Of a DNA stretch of 64,000 nt, positions 36,368-44,468 are shown piece after piece. This stretch comes from CAYSGL01 sp964520985. Lineage in GTDB: Bacteria; Pseudomonadota; Alphaproteobacteria; Micavibrionales; Micavibrionaceae. How positions within the stretch are numbered: position 1 is the first letter of the stretch; each line of letters starts with the position of its first letter. The stretch covers positions 1,426,001-1,490,000 of the forward strand of contig CAZFPB010000001.1 of NCBI GenBank assembly GCA_964520985.1, given 5' to 3'. The notes below the pieces were generated by a model, which worked only from the letters and a program-made list of their open reading frames with translations, was not told the DNA's origin and ran no database searches. The translations under genes and the position numbers were made by a program.

Positions 36368-38629
36368 TTAAGCGGCCTGGTTATCTTGACCAGGCTGCTT
36401 TTTTGTGTAGGTGAGGATAGTTTTTTGCAATTCGCGCTCGTCGATCGGCTTGGGCAGATACGTATTCATCCCGGACGCGATGCATTTTTCCCGGTCTGCC
36501 ACCATGGCATGAGCCGTCAACCCAATGATAGGTGTGGGGCGTAATCCCTCTTCCGTTTCAAGAGCGCGGATTGTACGGGTCGCAGTTAATCCATCCATTT
36601 CAGGCATCTGAACGTCCATCAGGATCAGATCATAGTGATTGTTTTTCCATTGGTCGATCGCTTCGACGCCGGTGCGGGCGATATCAAACGCATAACCCAT
36701 TTCTTCCAGCAGGTGGGAGAGCACGACAATATTTCCTTCATAATCTTCGACCATCAAAATCTTACTGGTGTCTTCCAGAATAACTTTCAGACGATCCTGC
36801 TCTTTGTTCTCGATGATTTTTTGTGGCGCGCGATCGCTATTGGCGCCAAAAAATACATCGCGTTCTTTGAATGGCAGGTAAACGGAGAAGGTTGACCCTA
36901 CCCCTTGCTGGCTTTCAAATTTGATCGTACCGTTCATGATTTCAGCCAGACGCAAACTGATCGGCAGACCAAGACCGGTGCCGCCATACCGGCGAGACAC
37001 AGACGCATCAGCCTGGCGGAATTTTTCAAAGATAATGTCAAATGCCTCGGGCGCGATGCCGATACCGGTATCTTTGACTTCAATCACCAGCACAGGGAAT
37101 TTATCGATGATCCGTTTCTCGGCGATAACCTTGACCGATCCGCGATCCGTAAACTTGATCGCGTTGCCGATCAGGTTGATCAGGATCTGACGAAGACGTC
37201 CCTGATCGCCATAAAAAGATTCTTCTTTTAAGTCATCATAGTTGAAGGTGTAATAAAGCTGTTTTTCTGCGGCGCGCACCGACGTAATACTGACGACCTG
37301 TTCGAACAGGGTATTCAGATCGAAAGAGCGTTCACTGATTTCAATTTCGCCGCTTTCGATTTTGGAGAAGTCCAGAATGTCGGCGATCAGATCCTTGAGG
37401 CTGGTCGCGCTGGAAGATAGCGTGTGAATCAGCTTCTTTTGCTTGTCGGTAAAACCGTCCTGAATGCTGTTCAGAATTTCAGCAATACCGCTGATCGCCG
37501 TCAGCGGCGTGCGGATTTCATGGCTCATATGCGCGAGGAATTCGCTTTTCGCCGCATTGGCTTTTTCCGCACGGTCTTTTTCTTCTTCGAGGCGGCGCTC
37601 GTAATCCTTCAGGTGAGAGATATCGGTATGCGTGCCGACGAAGCGCGTCGCGCGGCCGTCTTCCCCGAACAGTCCCATCCCTTTGGCCTGAATCCACACC
37701 CAGCGCCCGGATTTATGTTGCAGACGGAAAATGTCGGAATATTCGGAAAGATTTTCATTGATATATTGCTGGCGCGTATTCAATACGCGATCCTTGTCAT
37801 CGGGGTGAAGCTGCGCGGCGAAGGTCGCGTTATCTGCCAGCAGTTCATGGTCGGCATAGCCGAGAATGGCTTTATATTGCGGCGACCAATAGAGCGTATT
37901 GGTCTGCAGGTCCCAGTCAAAGACACCGTTGTTGGAGCCGCGCACGGCCAGCGCGAGACGGCCTTCTGTTTCGCGCAAGGTGCGCTCGGCAAAATTGCGG
38001 CCTGATTGCGCGCGTAGCAAGAATCCGTTCAGTAGCAAGAGCAACAGAGCCGATCCGCCGCCACCGATAAACAGGGTATTACGATAGTCGCGCGTTTTCT
38101 TTTCCAGCGCTTCGGCGCGCGCATTGAGAAGATCATACTCCCGGTCAAGAACAGCATCGCTCTCAGCAATAATATTGTCACGCAGACGCACAAGCATTTC
38201 GCGGTCCTGAATGACAATAGGCTGGTGCTTTATATTCTGCGATAAAACGGATTTTTCAAGAACGCTTGCATATTCCAGTACATTTTGTTCGAGAACAGCC
38301 AGACGCGCCGTCTGCTCGGCATTATCGGCCGATAGTTCGCGGATTACGGAGAGCTGCGTGAGAATACCCTGCTTGGCTTCTTCATACCGATCCTTGAAAT
38401 CGGCTTCGCCGGTTAACAGATAGCCACGCTGCGCCGCCAGCATCTGGTGGATGCCGGTCACTACCGCTTGCGTTTCCATGATGATGGTTTGCGTATGATC
38501 AACCCAGTTGTCGGCATTCTTAATGTCTCTGTTCGCCTGCATGCTGTAAATGCCAAGGCTGGTCAGGCACAGAAAGAGCAAGGCCGTAAAAATAAAAAAA
38601 TTACGCACGAGGGGGCTGGTACCGGCCAT
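36368..38629 (-). CDS. CHASE3-PAS hybrid sensor histidine kinase
   Basis: 753 residues. Two transmembrane helices (~10-30 and ~187-206) flank a periplasmic CHASE3-like helical domain. A PAS domain (~222-342) of the PAS_3 type has PxHP and WVW motifs. A coiled linker leads to HisKA with SHEIRTPL (phospho-acceptor H370), then the ATPase with N489, DTGIGI (520-525) and GTGLGL (550-555). A C-terminal receiver has D672 in LMDVQMPEMDG. It probably senses an envelope or small-molecule signal and feeds the adjacent response regulator or a phosphorelay; the partner is inferred from proximity. No clear ribosome site was seen at the start. Confidence 0.93.
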   Translation of the reverse strand: MAGTSPLVRNFFIFTALLFLCLTSLGIYSMQANRDIKNADNWVDHTQTIIMETQAVVTGIHQMLAAQRGYLLTGEADFKDRYEEAKQGILTQLSVIRELSADNAEQTARLAVLEQNVLEYASVLEKSVLSQNIKHQPIVIQDREMLVRLRDNIIAESDAVLDREYDLLNARAEALEKKTRDYRNTLFIGGGGSALLLLLLNGFLLRAQSGRNFAERTLRETEGRLALAVRGSNNGVFDWDLQTNTLYWSPQYKAILGYADHELLADNATFAAQLHPDDKDRVLNTRQQYINENLSEYSDIFRLQHKSGRWVWIQAKGMGLFGEDGRATRFVGTHTDISHLKDYERRLEEEKDRAEKANAAKSEFLAHMSHEIRTPLTAISGIAEILNSIQDGFTDKQKKLIHTLSSSATSLKDLIADILDFSKIESGEIEISERSFDLNTLFEQVVSITSVRAAEKQLYYTFNYDDLKEESFYGDQGRLRQILINLIGNAIKFTDRGSVKVIAEKRIIDKFPVLVIEVKDTGIGIAPEAFDIIFEKFRQADASVSRRYGGTGLGLPISLRLAEIMNGTIKFESQQGVGSTFSVYLPFKERDVFFGANSDRAPQKIIENKEQDRLKVILEDTSKILMVEDYEGNIVVLSHLLEEMGYAFDIARTGVEAIDQWKNNHYDLILMDVQMPEMDGLTATRTIRALETEEGLRPTPIIGLTAHAMVADREKCIASGMNTYLPKPIDERELQKTILTYTKKQPGQDNQAA
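36370..36404 (+). terminator. Terminator of the sigma-factor gene, inside the kinase gene's end
   Basis: A 12-bp stem with one G-U pair (AAGCGGCCTGGT / ACCAGGCTGCTT), a 7-nt loop and six T, 22 bp past the sigma stop codon. The stem also encodes the last residues of the convergent histidine kinase. Confidence 0.82.
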
Positions 38630-38689
38630 GACAATCTTTCTTAGGTTGATAAAAAAACATCCTTGAGCCTTTTACGGTACTTGGCAATA

Positions 38690-38717
38690 AAAAACAGCGC
38701 CTCACGGCGCTGTTTTT
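38690..38717 (-). terminator. Terminator of the DUF1328 gene
   Basis: Stem CAGCGCC / GGCGCTG with a 4-nt loop, and A- and T-tracts on both sides, 26 bp past the stop codon at 38743. Confidence 0.85.
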
Positions 38718-38742
38718 AGAAAGATCGATGATCATCCGTGAT

Positions 38743-38919
38743 TTATACTGGCGGCGTTTTGCCACGCACCGCGCCCATAACCGCTGCGATGATAAAGAGC
38801 ACGAGAAATACAACAAACAGAATTTGAGCAATTTCTGTCGAGATGGCGGCGATTCCGCCAAAACCTAAGACTGCCGCGATGATCGCGACCACTAAAAATG
38901 TTAAAGCCCAGCTGAGCAT
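38743..38919 (-). CDS. DUF1328 small membrane protein
   Basis: A 58-residue protein beginning [20 protein letters not shown], with a second hydrophobic helix (~33-52) and a short basic tail. This is the two-helix DUF1328/YtjA pattern at its normal length. These proteins are frequent members of general-stress regulons. The ATG follows an AGGAGG site. It has its own GGAAC-N16-CGTT promoter at 38962-38986 and its own terminator. Confidence 0.9.
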   Translation of the reverse strand: MLSWALTFLVVAIIAAVLGFGGIAAISTEIAQILFVVFLVLFIIAAVMGAVRGKTPPV

Positions 38920-38961
38920 AAAGACCTCCTATTGGTTATTTTCTTTGTTTCTTGTTCAGCC

Positions 38962-38986
38962 AACGCGCCTGTGTATAAGTCGTTCC
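38962..38986 (-). promoter_or_regulatory. EcfG-type promoter (GGAAC-N16-CGTT) of the DUF1328 gene
   Basis: Minus-strand GGAAC and CGTT with exactly 16 bases between, about 43 bp upstream of the DUF1328 start. Confidence 0.75.
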
Positions 38987-39042
38987 CTTAAAAAGGACAG
39001 GAACCTTTCGTAAAGTTGACGCATTCGCTAGTCGAGATGGTA

Positions 39043-39216
39043 ATGATGAAAACAATCACAGACTGGGATATTCAGGCCTATTTGGACAATGAGCTAAGCG
39101 GAACGGATCAGGACGCTGTGACGCTTGCCCTGCAATATGACCTGGAATTACGCCGCCGCTACAACGACTTACGCAGGCAGCGTGACTTACTGAAAGAATG
39201 GTGGGTCGACAATTAA
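39043..39216 (+). CDS. Anti-sigma-factor-like mini-protein (57 aa)
   Basis: Short acidic and helical protein containing DIQAYLDNELSG, a middle stretch with DLELRRRYNDLR, and a C-terminal LLKEWW. This pattern resembles the sigma-binding domain of ECF anti-sigma factors (DLHAYVDGEL...), but there is no zinc motif and no membrane segment. The exact start among several ATGs (39037, 39043, 39046) is uncertain. A GGAAC at 39000 is followed after 17 bases by CATT, a possible weak version of the regional promoter. A role as an anti-sigma or co-regulator of the nearby ECF factor is inference. Confidence 0.6.
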   Translation: MMKTITDWDIQAYLDNELSGTDQDAVTLALQYDLELRRRYNDLRRQRDLLKEWWVDN

Positions 39217-39248
39217 AAACGCCGCGTCAATTCTGAGCGGCGTTTTTT
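39217..39248. terminator. Bidirectional terminator
   Basis: Stem AACGCCGC / GCGGCGTT with an 11-nt loop, A5 on one side and T6 on the other, between the convergent anti-sigma-like and DUF1150 genes. Confidence 0.87.
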
Positions 39249-39268
39249 GTATTTTGGTTTATCAAAGA

Positions 39269-39499
39269 TTAATGAAGCGTGACCGGATAGAGGTCGTTCG
39301 TGCGGGCCGCCATCACGGCTTCCTCATAATTCGGCACGATCGAGATCTGTGTGCCATCGGCAGCATGGATGCTGAAGACGGCATCGTCTTCATGACCGGT
39401 CGGGATCACGCGGATATACGCGATCTGATTCATGCCCACGCCCAGAAATTCCTTGGGGGACAATTGCTTCAACAAATCGCTGTCTTTATTTACCTGCAT
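39269..39499 (-). CDS. DUF1150 family protein
   Basis: 76 residues. The sequence (FLGVGMNQIAYIR, HAADGTQIS) matches the DUF1150 family, which in alphaproteobacteria typically follows a small heat-shock gene. Here it starts four bases after the Hsp20 stop codon, its ribosome site AAGGAG being the last Hsp20 codons. Function unknown; co-expression with Hsp20 is expected. Confidence 0.88.
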   Translation of the reverse strand: MQVNKDSDLLKQLSPKEFLGVGMNQIAYIRVIPTGHEDDAVFSIHAADGTQISIVPNYEEAVMAARTNDLYPVTLH

Positions 39500-39503
39500 G
39501 ATC

Positions 39504-39977
39504 TTACTCCTTCACCTGCGTGACATCTATCATGGTAGCATGATTTGCGCCGTCGATGCCATTTGATTTACCCGCGATCGGAATTTTGCGGGCGGTCGAT
39601 TCCGGTTGTACGCGCTTCATATTAATATGCAGTAAACCGTTATCGAGCGATGCGCCATCGACGACGATACCATCGGCCAGAACGAAGCTGCGCTGGAACT
39701 GACGTGCGGCGATCCCGCGATGCAGATAAACGCGCTCACCTTCTTCCAGTTGATGACCACGAATAACCAGCTGATTGTTATCCAGTTCGATGTCCAGCAT
39801 GTCCATGGTGAACCCGGCAACCGCCAGCGTAATGCGCAAACCGTCTTCACCGATTTGTTCGATGTTATAAGGCGGATAGCCTTCTGATGCCGTTTTGCGT
39901 AAACGGTCGAACGTTTTTTCGAAATGGTCGAAACCCAGAAATAGCGGGCTGTCAAAGACCGATAGGCGTGTAGTCAT
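39504..39977 (-). CDS. Hsp20 small heat-shock protein (IbpA/HspD-like)
   Basis: 157 residues. The N-terminus SVFDSPLFLGFDHFEKTFDR is typical of the IbpA group, followed by an alpha-crystallin domain (~35-130) with AVAGF, HRGIAARQFQRSF and NGLLHI. It is an ATP-independent holdase for unfolded proteins in the cytoplasm. AAGGAGG precedes the ATG. First gene of an operon with DUF1150, with a heat-shock-type promoter about 70 bp upstream. Confidence 0.95.
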   Translation of the reverse strand: MTTRLSVFDSPLFLGFDHFEKTFDRLRKTASEGYPPYNIEQIGEDGLRITLAVAGFTMDMLDIELDNNQLVIRGHQLEEGERVYLHRGIAARQFQRSFVLADGIVVDGASLDNGLLHINMKRVQPESTARKIPIAGKSNGIDGANHATMIDVTQVKE

Positions 39978-40044
39978 GTCTCCTCCTTGAGCGAGATACG
40001 ATGTAGACAGGGGCCCGCACCGTGCAGCGCCCCTTACCCTTACT

Positions 40045-40073
40045 TATATAGAAAAGACGGTTATTGTTTCAAG
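40045..40073 (-). promoter_or_regulatory. Sigma-32-like promoter of hsp20-DUF1150
   Basis: Minus-strand CTTGAAA followed after about 15 bases by CTATATA, close to the alphaproteobacterial RpoH consensus (CTTGAA ... CYTATNT). The -35 lies within the last codons of the upstream zinc-finger gene. No CIRCE element was found. Confidence 0.55.
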
Positions 40074-40240
40074 AAGCAGCGGTCGCAATAATGGCAATCG
40101 ACCTTGGTGCGCTTCCCAAAGGCGTACCAGACGACCGGGTGGCCCAGTGCCCCGCCGCCGCCATCGCATTTGACCTCGTCCGTATTGGCGGGGACGAAGA
40201 TGGTTTCGGGCGGCTGTCTGTAGTTCGGGGGCAATGTCAT
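40061..40240 (-). CDS. Zinc-finger (zf-CHCC, NDUFS6-type) protein
   Basis: A 59-residue protein with the zinc ligands C25, H34, C49 and C52, and the signature GALGHPVVWYAFG. This matches the zf-CHCC family, the bacterial counterpart of mitochondrial complex I subunit NDUFS6, and is typical of alphaproteobacteria. A link to respiratory complex I is known for the family, not shown here. The stop codon lies about 85 bp upstream of hsp20, and the hsp20 promoter overlaps its 3' end. Confidence 0.88.
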   Translation of the reverse strand: MTLPPNYRQPPETIFVPANTDEVKCDGGGGALGHPVVWYAFGKRTKVDCHYCDRCFLKQ

Positions 40241-40312
40241 GGGGGTTTTAACTCTTTATTATCCAATCCGCGCTTAAAGTGGCATAAGCCGTCCGAAACG
40301 GCAAGGGGAAGG

Positions 40313-40708
40313 ATGCCCGTCATGTTGGCACATACTCTGGATCTGACCGACAATCCTGCCATCGCCGGACGGGCCGAGCGCTATATGCTGATCGAGATTA
40401 ATGTCGCCAAAGTCCTCGAAGGCTGGCGCCAATCCTTGATGGCCCATGAATGGATCAAGCCGGATGGCGCCCTGCGCGATATCGACCATCTCAACATGCT
40501 GGACCGTGACAAGGTGCTCAAAGCCCAAAAAATTCTACAGGCCGGCCAATCCCTGCCTCGCCCGGTGCTCGGCATCGGCATTCTCGACAACATTGAAATC
40601 GGCGCTTCGCGGGAAGTCTTCTACGTCACCGCCGCCGCCGGTCACAAAACCATGACCGTCCACATCCCCCGCAGCAATCAGGGCGAGTTCCGTCCCTATC
40701 TGGGATAG
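40313..40708 (+). CDS. Hypothetical protein (131 aa)
   Basis: No family is recognised. The soluble sequence begins around MLAHTLDLTDNPAIAGRAE, contains EWIKPDGALRDIDHL and ends in HIPRSNQGEFRPYLG. AAGGGGAAGG lies directly before the ATG at 40313; an ATG three codons later (40322) has equally good spacing. It diverges from the zf-CHCC gene, and the pseudopilin-like gene follows 27 bp downstream. Confidence 0.65.
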   Translation: MPVMLAHTLDLTDNPAIAGRAERYMLIEINVAKVLEGWRQSLMAHEWIKPDGALRDIDHLNMLDRDKVLKAQKILQAGQSLPRPVLGIGILDNIEIGASREVFYVTAAAGHKTMTVHIPRSNQGEFRPYLG

Positions 40709-40735
40709 CCTTAAAAAATGCGCTACACTAAACTC

Positions 40736-41470
40736 ATGAGCAAATATTCCAGCCAGAGCGGCGCTGCCTTTCTCTACATCCTGATCGCCATCGCGCTGAT
40801 CGCCCTGCTCTCCGCCGCCATGTCACGCGGCAGCCGCACCAATGTCACCGTCCTGACCACTGAGCAGGCTCGTATCGCCGCGCAGGAGATTATCGATTAC
40901 GGAAGCGCCATAGCCACCGCTATGCAAAAATTGCGGTTGAGAGGCTGTACCGACACACAAATTAGTTTCGGTAACTCTGTTTTTAAACAACATAGCGGAA
41001 GTCTAATTCACGCAGACGGACACAATGCTAATGCGCCAAGCGATGGCAGGTGCGATATCTTTAAACCTTCAGGCGGTAATGTAACTGCTCAATTAATACC
41101 GTTATCTTACGTATACAATTGGACAGCTATTGGCTCAAATAATACGGAACTCGGACATTCCCGGAATGGTCGCTTTCAAATCCCGGAAGTGGGACAAGAG
41201 GGAAAAGAGGAGCTTATTTTTATAACTCCCTATCTCAATGAAAATATCTGCTTAAAAATTAATGACTTGCTAGGCGTTAAAAATCCAAACAATTATCCTC
41301 CTATACTGACCAATACTTTGGCTTTGTATACTGGGGGATTTTTAGATAATGATACTTACAAATTATCCGATCCAGAAGGTGTCGTTACAGGTAAAACAGC
41401 TTTTTGTATGGCGCATCCAAGTGGTCAAATTTATGATGTGTTTTTTGTTCAAGTGCTTTTAGCGCGTTAA
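40736..41470 (+). CDS. Pseudopilin-like protein, copy 1
   Basis: 244 residues. Ser/Gln-rich start, then SGAAFLYILIAIALIALLSA, a single N-terminal transmembrane helix like that of type IV pilin or pseudopilin subunits, although the Gly/Phe prepilin site is not canonical. The C-terminal domain contains ICLKINDLLGVKN and EGVVTGKTAFC; the Cys residues could form a disulphide. The ATG at 40736 lies six bases after a TACACT element, so a leaderless start is likely. The paralogue at 41658 shares a near-identical N-terminal third but a diverged, more AT-rich remainder. Role in a pilus or secretion machine is inference. Confidence 0.75.
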   Translation: MSKYSSQSGAAFLYILIAIALIALLSAAMSRGSRTNVTVLTTEQARIAAQEIIDYGSAIATAMQKLRLRGCTDTQISFGNSVFKQHSGSLIHADGHNANAPSDGRCDIFKPSGGNVTAQLIPLSYVYNWTAIGSNNTELGHSRNGRFQIPEVGQEGKEELIFITPYLNENICLKINDLLGVKNPNNYPPILTNTLALYTGGFLDNDTYKLSDPEGVVTGKTAFCMAHPSGQIYDVFFVQVLLAR

Positions 41471-41560
41471 ACACGTTTCCACACTTGCCCTTATGGCGCA
41501 TCGTTCTACAACGATATTCATCGCGTTTAATTCTTCGCGTATTTCGTCGGCGGGCACGAA
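41469..41560 (-). pseudogene. Decayed copy of the cysS 3' end
   Basis: On the minus strand this segment encodes ADEIREELNAMNIVV, matching the C-terminal ADEIRDELKAMNIVV of the intact cysS. It then loses frame through a one-base change and ends at the position equivalent to the cysS stop. It sits immediately behind pseudopilin copy 1 exactly as the real cysS end sits behind copy 2, which shows that pilin gene plus cysS tail were duplicated together. Confidence 0.85.
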
Positions 41561-41657
41561 TCATGACAACGCATTCAGAATAGGCAGCGGCACTTATATT
41601 GAGCTATCCTGCCTATAATTACACAATTAATACCGAGAAATGCGCTATACTGAACCC

Positions 41658-42374
41658 ATGAACAAATATTCCAGACAAAGCGGCGCTGCCTTTCTCTACA
41701 TTCTGATCGCCATCGCGCTGATCGCCCTGCTCTCCGCCGCCATGTCACGCGGCAGCCGCACGAATGTCACCGTCCTGACGACAGAACAGGCCCGCATCGC
41801 GGCGCAAGAAATTATCGACTACAGCAGCGTTGTGGCAAACGGTGCGCAAAAATTGCGGCTAAGAGGGTGTCAAGATAATCAATTTGATGCCTATAATACT
41901 GTTTGGGTGAACGCGGACACTTCAGAAGTACACGCACTCAACCATAATTCAAACGCCCCTTCAAACGGCAGTTGCTCCTTATTTAATGCGAATGGAGCCA
42001 AACTCACAGCCTCACTAGCGCCGAAAATTGCCACTCTAAAAGATCATGTGAGTAGTACCGGCACAGGAGTTGGGTCTTACAGAATACAAACTGGCGCCTT
42101 TCCAGGCATAGGAACTTCTGCAGAGGATGTGGCTTTATTTTTGCCTTTCGTTGACACAACGGTTTGTATGAAAATAAACGACCTGTTAGGTGTCAGCAAT
42201 AATACGGCTCTTCCCCCCGCTCACACATGGAACTCTCTGATCACATATAATGGTAGCTTTCCCGGCACGAAAATAGTTACCGATGTAGAGGGTAAATTTA
42301 CAGGGAAAGCAGCTTTTTGCTCGTATGATACGGTGGGTGACAATCGCTTCTGGCAAATATTGATCGCGCGCTAA
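41658..42374 (+). CDS. Pseudopilin-like protein, copy 2
   Basis: 238 residues, paralogue of the gene at 40736. The N-terminal ~60 residues (SGAAFLYILIAIALIALLSA, then MSRGSRTNVTVLTTEQARIA) are almost identical. The C-terminal part is diverged but keeps VCMKINDLLGVSN and EGKFTGKAAFC. TATACT ends six bases before the ATG, the same arrangement as in copy 1. The last four bases overlap the convergent cysS stop. Confidence 0.75.
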   Translation: MNKYSRQSGAAFLYILIAIALIALLSAAMSRGSRTNVTVLTTEQARIAAQEIIDYSSVVANGAQKLRLRGCQDNQFDAYNTVWVNADTSEVHALNHNSNAPSNGSCSLFNANGAKLTASLAPKIATLKDHVSSTGTGVGSYRIQTGAFPGIGTSAEDVALFLPFVDTTVCMKINDLLGVSNNTALPPAHTWNSLITYNGSFPGTKIVTDVEGKFTGKAAFCSYDTVGDNRFWQILIAR

Positions 42375-43765
42375 ACGCGTTTCCAGATTGGCCCTTGCGG
42401 CGTGTCATCCACGACGATATTCATCGCTTTTAGTTCATCACGAATTTCATCGGCGCGGGCGAAGTTTTTATTGCTCTTGGCTTGCGTGCGCTCCGCCACC
42501 AGCGCGTCGATTGCGGCAACATCGATTTCATCGCGCGGTTCGATCTGCGCCATGAACCACGCATCGGCGTCTTCCTGCAAAATACCTAGCAGATTGCCAG
42601 CAGCTTGTAGACCAGCCATATTGCCCTCTGTTGCCAATTTATGAAGTTCGACAATAACTTGTGGAGTATTTAAATCATTGCATAAGGCATCCATTATAGT
42701 TTGTGGCACTTCACCAGCTACACCATCAAATCCTTTTGGATCGTTGTATTTATAAAGTTCTTTATGGTGACGAATTTTTTCATAAAGTTTATTCAAAAGC
42801 ATTGCCATTTGCCTAAGTGTAGTTTCACTCCAATCGAGCGGCTGGCGGTAATGCGCGGAGAGTAACGTCAGGCGCAACACTTCGCCCGGATATTGTTCGA
42901 TCAGATCGTGGACCAGCAAAAAGTTGCCGAGCGATTTTGACATCTTCTCGCCCTCGACCGTCACGAAGCCATTATGCGCCCAGTATTTTGCGAATGATGT
43001 GACATCATCAGCCGTGCCGTGCGCGCAGCAACTCTGCGCGATTTCATTTTCATGGTGCGGGAATTTGAGATCCGCGCCGCCGCCATGGATATCGAACGGT
43101 AGGCCCAGATGTTTTTCCGCCATGGCCGAGCATTCGATATGCCAGCCCGGACGGCCATACCCCCACGGACTATCCCATCCCGGCTGATCGCCAGTTGATG
43201 GTTTCCACAACACGAAGTCGGCGGCGTCGCGTTTGTAAGGCGCGATTTCCACACGCGCGCCCGCCACCTGTTCATCACGGTTGCGCCCCGATAAAATACC
43301 GTAGGTAGGATCGCTCGGCACGTTGAACAGCACATGGCCTTCAGCCTCATAGGCATGATCGCGTGCGATCAATTGTTCGATCTGCGTGATCATTTCCGCG
43401 ATGTGATCAGTGGCCTTCGGCTGTACATCCGGCGCCTGTACGCCCAGACGGGCCATGTCGTCATTATAAATACGCGCGTATTTTTCGGTGATCGCGCTGA
43501 TCGGCTGACCCGTTTCGCGCGCGGCATCGATGATCTTGTCTTCGATATCGGTGATGTTCGAGGCGTAGGTGACCTTCGGATACACATGGCGCAGCACGCG
43601 CGCCCACAGATCAAACACCACTGCCATCCGGCCATTGCCGATATGGGCATAATTATACACCGTTGGGCCGCAGGCATAGAGGCGGACATGGCTGGCATCC
43701 AGCGGTTCGAACGCTTCCTTGGCGCGGGTGAGGGAATTATACAGTTTGATTTGGGTCATGCTCAT
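42371..43765 (-). CDS. cysS: Cysteinyl-tRNA synthetase
   Basis: 464-residue class I aminoacyl-tRNA synthetase that charges tRNA-Cys with cysteine. Landmarks are YACGPTVYNYAHIGNGR (HIGH-type motif with the first zinc Cys), GWHIECSAM with a further zinc Cys, FPHHENEIAQS, and EKMSKSLGN (KMSKS loop). Length is normal. Two ATGs two codons apart are possible starts, and neither has a strong ribosome site. It diverges from the DUF6498-type membrane gene. A duplicated remnant of its 3' end lies at 41469-41560. Confidence 0.97.
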   Translation of the reverse strand: MSMTQIKLYNSLTRAKEAFEPLDASHVRLYACGPTVYNYAHIGNGRMAVVFDLWARVLRHVYPKVTYASNITDIEDKIIDAARETGQPISAITEKYARIYNDDMARLGVQAPDVQPKATDHIAEMITQIEQLIARDHAYEAEGHVLFNVPSDPTYGILSGRNRDEQVAGARVEIAPYKRDAADFVLWKPSTGDQPGWDSPWGYGRPGWHIECSAMAEKHLGLPFDIHGGGADLKFPHHENEIAQSCCAHGTADDVTSFAKYWAHNGFVTVEGEKMSKSLGNFLLVHDLIEQYPGEVLRLTLLSAHYRQPLDWSETTLRQMAMLLNKLYEKIRHHKELYKYNDPKGFDGVAGEVPQTIMDALCNDLNTPQVIVELHKLATEGNMAGLQAAGNLLGILQEDADAWFMAQIEPRDEIDVAAIDALVAERTQAKSNKNFARADEIRDELKAMNIVVDDTPQGPIWKRV

Positions 43766-43802
43766 GTCATTCTTTTGTTACGTCATCAAAGACAGAAAAC
43801 CT

Positions 43803-44468
43803 ATGGAAACACAAGATTCTTCGCCGCTTTCCCCTGCCACCAAAGCCCTGATCGCCGGGGGCAATCTGGTACCGCTCCTCGGCGTGCTGCTCTGGCACTG
43901 GGAGGTGTTCGACCTGATGCTGCTCTACTGGACGGAAAATCTGGTGATCGGCGGGCTGACCATATTGGCGATGCTGGTTGCCGGCGCCCTCAAGGGCGGC
44001 GCGGTATTTTTGTATCATCTAGTCCTTACCGTTTTTTTCTTTTTTCATTACAGCCTTTTTTGCATGGGGCACGGCGCTCTGATTTTCAGCCTGTTCCGTG
44101 ACAATCCGGATGAGGGTCTGGAGGGCGGCTTCTGGGCGCCGATCCGGTTTTTCTATGAGCAGGGTCTGTGGCAGGGTTTCATCTGGGCGATTGCCGGTCT
44201 GGTAGTGGTTCAGATCGTTCAACTGGTGCAGGACTGGCCGAAGTTTCGCCTCATGGACCCCGGACAGATGATGGGCCGCCCCTATGCCCGCATCATCATC
44301 CTGCACGTCACCCTTATTTTCGGCGGCCTGCTGATTCAGGCGCTCGGCGAACCTGTACTCGCGCTGATTTTGCTGGTCTTATTGAAAACCGGCGTTGATC
44401 TCAATCTCTTTGCGATTATAAACAAAATGAAACAAGCTAAGAAAAGTAAAGCCCATGACGCTGGATGA
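43803..44468 (+). CDS. DUF6498-type multi-pass membrane protein
   Basis: 221 residues from the ATG at 43803 (an ATG 13 codons upstream is possible but would overlap the cysS start region). About six hydrophobic helices are visible. The first segment [20 protein letters not shown] and [11 protein letters not shown] match the DUF6498 pattern. Function unknown. The 3' end overlaps hisI by 14 bp, suggesting co-transcription. Confidence 0.77.
   Translation: METQDSSPLSPATKALIAGGNLVPLLGVLLWHWEVFDLMLLYWTENLVIGGLTILAMLVAGALKGGAVFLYHLVLTVFFFFHYSLFCMGHGALIFSLFRDNPDEGLEGGFWAPIRFFYEQGLWQGFIWAIAGLVVVQIVQLVQDWPKFRLMDPGQMMGRPYARIIILHVTLIFGGLLIQALGEPVLALILLVLLKTGVDLNLFAIINKMKQAKKSKAHDAG

Noticed and set aside
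39254..39523. 89-codon plus-strand frame over the DUF1150 gene
   Set aside because: DUF1150 on the opposite strand matches its family and sits in an operon with hsp20.
40064..40312. Upstream extension of the hypothetical gene at 40313
   Set aside because: This stretch is antisense to the zf-CHCC gene, whose zinc ligands are conserved; ribosome-site evidence supports the later start.
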